Shown: positions 7,096 to 9,240 of the stretch, in pieces
Position numbering within the stretch: position 1 is the first letter of the stretch
Layout: each line of letters starts with the position of its first letter
Origin: Limnohabitans sp.
Lineage (GTDB): Bacteria > Pseudomonadota > Gammaproteobacteria > Burkholderiales > Burkholderiaceae_C
Assembly: GCA_030729445.1 (NCBI GenBank)
Contig: JANQXJ010000030.1
Span: 1 to 9,240, forward strand
Direction: 5' to 3'
DNA: 9,240 bases
Made by a program: the position numbers and the translations under genes
The notes under the pieces: model-generated
Database searches by the model: none
Seen by the model: the letters and a program-made list of their open reading frames with translations, nothing else
Told to the model about the DNA's origin: nothing

Positions 7096-7218
7096 GTCTG
7101 AATTAGAAGGCTCATGAAGGCGCGTTGCGCCTACATTGCAAGACGAATTGCTACAAACTTGTCGCAATTGCAATAACGCCAGTGGCCCGCCCAAAGATCC
7201 CTAGTAGACTGAAACACT
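7019..7218. promoter_or_regulatory. Divergent intergenic region between the Cys-rich gene and the response regulator
   Basis: These 200 bp must hold the promoters for both directions. No clean -35/-10 pair was found on either strand. ATTGC occurs three times on the plus strand, starting at 7135, 7147 and 7167. The last two are part of AATTGC copies exactly 20 bp apart. ATTGCAA (7135-7141) and TTGCAAT (7168-7174) form an inverted repeat, and GCAATTGC (7165-7172) is palindromic. OmpR-family regulators often bind direct repeats in phase with the helix, so these are candidate sites for the adjacent regulator. Binding is inferred only. Confidence 0.4.
7118..7132. repeat. Short perfect inverted repeat (6-bp stem, 3-nt loop)
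   Basis: AGGCGC-GTT-GCGCCT is a perfect hairpin. No T-run follows on either strand, so it is not a standard intrinsic terminator. It could be an RNA leader structure on the leftward transcript, a protein site, or chance in GC-rich DNA. Confidence 0.35.
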
Positions 7219-7926
7219 ATGTCTTTAGATCCACCGATGATCCTCATCGTCGACGACGACGCTGAACTTGCTGCCATGTTGGTGATGCTTCTCTCGCGTG
7301 AGGGTTGGCTGACGCGCACGGCACTGTCTGCAGCATCTGCTGAGAGCGCAATGCGCCTGCAACTGCCTGAAATCGTGCTGCTCGACGCCATGCTGCCAGA
7401 CGGGAACGGATTCGACCTCGCACGCCGTTGGCGCAGCGCGCACCCGACTCTTGGGATCGTCATGCTGACCGCTCGAGGCGATCCACTTGATCGCGTTCTT
7501 GGACTGGAAATCGGTGCGGATGATTACCTTCCAAAACCGTTCGAGCCACGCGAACTTGTAGCGCGCTTGCGTGCGCTGCTGCGCCGTACTTCAGCCAGCC
7601 GTATCGACACCGAAACACTCAGCTTCTCCGGTTTGTCGATAGACCTCCTTAGACGCGAGGTCACTGTTGGCACCCGCGTCGTTGCGCTCACCAGCATCGA
7701 GTTCAAACTCCTCTTGTCCCTGGCCAAACAGCCGGGTAAACCCCTTGCACGCGAAGATCTTTCTGAGGCGGTGCAATTGGGCGGTTACCAACCACAGGAA
7801 CGAACAGTCGACGTGCAGATCGCCCGACTTCGGCGCAAGCTGCGTGAAGCAAGCCCTGGCGCGGAGTGGATCGACACTTTGCGCGGCGAAGGCTATGTAT
7901 TCGTGCCGCGTGGAGGCGTTGCCTGA
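7219..7926 (+). CDS. OmpR/PhoB-type response regulator
   Basis: 235-residue two-component transcription factor. The receiver domain (about 7-120) has the acidic pocket D12-D13 in LIVDDDAEL, phospho-acceptor D56 in VLLDAMLPDGNGF, T84 in VMLTARGD and K106 in DDYLPKPFEP. The winged-helix DNA-binding domain (about 133-232) carries LTSIEFKLLLSLAKQPGKPL (158-176 region) and the recognition part RTVDVQIARLRRKLR, ending in TLRGEGYVFV, as in the OmpR/PhoB class. All phosphorylation residues are present. The ATG at 7219 has no clear Shine-Dalgarno; an in-frame ATG at 7237 is a possible alternative that would still keep the receiver intact. The partner kinase begins 2 bp after its stop. It is divergent from the Cys-rich and hydroxylase genes, which are the likeliest local targets besides its own operon. 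Confidence 0.95.
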   Translation: MSLDPPMILIVDDDAELAAMLVMLLSREGWLTRTALSAASAESAMRLQLPEIVLLDAMLPDGNGFDLARRWRSAHPTLGIVMLTARGDPLDRVLGLEIGADDYLPKPFEPRELVARLRALLRRTSASRIDTETLSFSGLSIDLLRREVTVGTRVVALTSIEFKLLLSLAKQPGKPLAREDLSEAVQLGGYQPQERTVDVQIARLRRKLREASPGAEWIDTLRGEGYVFVPRGGVA

Positions 7927-7928
7927 CC

Positions 7929-9221
7929 ATGCGATCACAAAGCTTGTTCGTCAGCATGCTGTTGGCCCAGGGACTCCTGGCGGTTGCGCTGACCGTCATG
8001 CTCGCTGTGATCTTTTACGGCGAACGCAATACCACCGTTGCGCAACTGGTCGCCGCAGTATGGTCGCCCACTTTGAAGCTGCTGGATCAGGGGGCTCCGT
8101 TCGATGTTGTCATGGCCCGTGCTCCAGGCGCCATACAAATTCGAACAACACGTCCGGATGGCGTGATCAAAGCCACAGGCATGGCGCCCCGGCTTGGCAT
8201 GGTTCGAGAGCAGTTGCTCAAGCAAGGCATTCCGATTCGTGGCGCGATGATTGGGCTCACACAGGAGTCCTCGCCCGCAACAACCATGGTTTGGCTGGAG
8301 TTGCAGCCACGCGATGGCAACGAGCGCTGGATAGGGTTTGACAGCGGATGGGTGGAGACACAACTGGGCGAGCGGGTTCTGCTGGCCGTATCACTTATTG
8401 TTGGCTTTGCCATCTTGGGCAGCGCCATCGTTGCGCGTCGGCTGGCGAAACCATTGGAGTCGCTTCGGACAAGGATCGCCGCCGATGACAGTTCGGGGGA
8501 GGCCATGCCGAATGCCACCACCGAGATTCTGGCCATCGATGAAGCCTGGCGTCAGCTTAGACGCAGTCTTGATCGTCAAGAACGTGAACGCGCATTGCTG
8601 CTGGCGGGTGTCTCACACGACCTCCGTAGCCCTCTGGGCCGCATTCGCATGGCGGCAGAACTGCTGCCCGAATTGGATGCCGTGGCGTCGGGACGTGAAG
8701 CCATCGTGCGCAATACGATGTTGGCCGACAGATTGGTGGGTAACTTCCTCGACCATGTGCGCAGCGGCGAGTTGCCGATGGATGAGGTTGTTGACCTCGC
8801 CGCCATTGCTCGCCGTGCAGCGGACCAACAGAACCGTTCAAAGACCGACCTGGTGCTTGATGCGCCGACCACTTTGCAGGTGCCGAACGCCAACGCCAGT
8901 TTGCTTGAGCGGGCGATCAGCAACTTGCTCGAGAATGCCTTTGCCCATGGCCTGCCGCCTGTGCACTTGCGTGTGATGCAGCAGGGTGCTGAGCTTGTCA
9001 TTGAGGTACAGGATCAAGGGTCTGGAATTGCGCCAGATCAGGAGATTTTTTTGTTTCAGGCATTCGCCCGGTCAGATTCCAGCCGACAACGCCCCGGGCT
9101 AGGGCTTGGATTGGCGGTTGTACAGCGCGTGGCGGAACGCATGGGGGGCACGGTGGGCTTCAAACGCGCTGCTGATGGATCCGCGAACATCGTTTGCATG
9201 CGCTGGCCCATCAACTTGTGA
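7929..9221 (+). CDS. Sensor histidine kinase (EnvZ/OmpR-pair type)
   Basis: 430-residue inner-membrane kinase counted from the ATG at 7929. The frame stays open upstream to an ATG at 7866, but that would overlap the regulator by 61 bp and put charged residues before the signal anchor. The 7929 start, 2 bp after the regulator stop with GGAGG (7912-7916) 12 nt upstream, is preferred. TM1 is at about 7-30, then a periplasmic sensor of about 118 residues, TM2 at about 149-168 and a HAMP linker to about 220. The HisKA phospho-acceptor is H230 in GVSHDLRSPLGRIR. The ATPase has N-box SNLLENAFAHG (N336), G1 DQGSG (362-366) and G2 RPGLGLGLAV (388-397). All catalytic motifs are intact. The sensor segment shows no family I recognise, so the signal is unknown. 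Confidence 0.94.
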   Translation: MRSQSLFVSMLLAQGLLAVALTVMLAVIFYGERNTTVAQLVAAVWSPTLKLLDQGAPFDVVMARAPGAIQIRTTRPDGVIKATGMAPRLGMVREQLLKQGIPIRGAMIGLTQESSPATTMVWLELQPRDGNERWIGFDSGWVETQLGERVLLAVSLIVGFAILGSAIVARRLAKPLESLRTRIAADDSSGEAMPNATTEILAIDEAWRQLRRSLDRQERERALLLAGVSHDLRSPLGRIRMAAELLPELDAVASGREAIVRNTMLADRLVGNFLDHVRSGELPMDEVVDLAAIARRAADQQNRSKTDLVLDAPTTLQVPNANASLLERAISNLLENAFAHGLPPVHLRVMQQGAELVIEVQDQGSGIAPDQEIFLFQAFARSDSSRQRPGLGLGLAVVQRVAERMGGTVGFKRAADGSANIVCMRWPINL

Positions 9222-9240
9222 TGGCTTCAGCGCGATTGAG
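9222..9240. other. Trailing bases after the kinase
   Basis: Nineteen bases remain after the kinase stop. They hold no recognisable feature; any terminator or third gene of the operon lies outside the window. Confidence 0.6.

Noticed and set aside
7866..7928. Upstream ATG extending the histidine kinase by 21 residues
   Set aside because: It would overlap the response regulator by 61 bp and add an Arg-rich stretch before TM1. The ATG at 7929 gives a normal N-terminus and the usual close spacing of such gene pairs.

Overview
The window looks like chromosomal DNA of a GC-rich betaproteobacterium, most likely order Burkholderiales, possibly family Comamonadaceae. This rests on GC-rich codon use and on the style of the isoaspartate methyltransferase-like and RND efflux proteins. 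It is inferred from sequence feel, not from a database match. Every interval over about 200 bases carries a gene, and no tRNA, rRNA, CRISPR array or insertion sequence was seen.

Left part (1 to about 5721, all on the minus strand): a multidrug-type RND efflux operon. Transcription probably starts at a near-consensus sigma-70 promoter around 5693-5721. It then runs through a TetR/AcrR-family repressor (5665-5021), a periplasmic membrane-fusion protein (4993-3833), an HAE1-type RND pump (3820-665) and a Pcm-like methyltransferase whose 3' end leaves the window at base 1. Gaps are 27, 12 and 42 bp. An imperfect palindrome just downstream of the -10 box is a plausible operator for the TetR protein, so the operon is probably autorepressed. 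No outer-membrane channel (TolC/OprM type) is in the window.

Right part (5726 to 9221): a divergent arrangement around a 200-bp intergenic region (7019-7218). Leftward lie a small secreted cysteine-rich-repeat protein (7018-6719) and a membrane fatty acid hydroxylase/sterol desaturase-superfamily enzyme (6637-5726). Rightward lie an OmpR/PhoB-type response regulator (7219-7926) and a sensor histidine kinase (7929-9221), only 2 bp apart. The intergenic region contains repeated ATTGC motifs and a small hairpin that could be regulatory. A plausible but unproven model is that the two-component system controls the divergent secreted protein and lipid-modifying enzyme.

Most of the window is ordinary envelope physiology. 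The least explained part is the pairing of a Cys-rich secreted protein, a di-iron membrane hydroxylase and a divergent two-component system.
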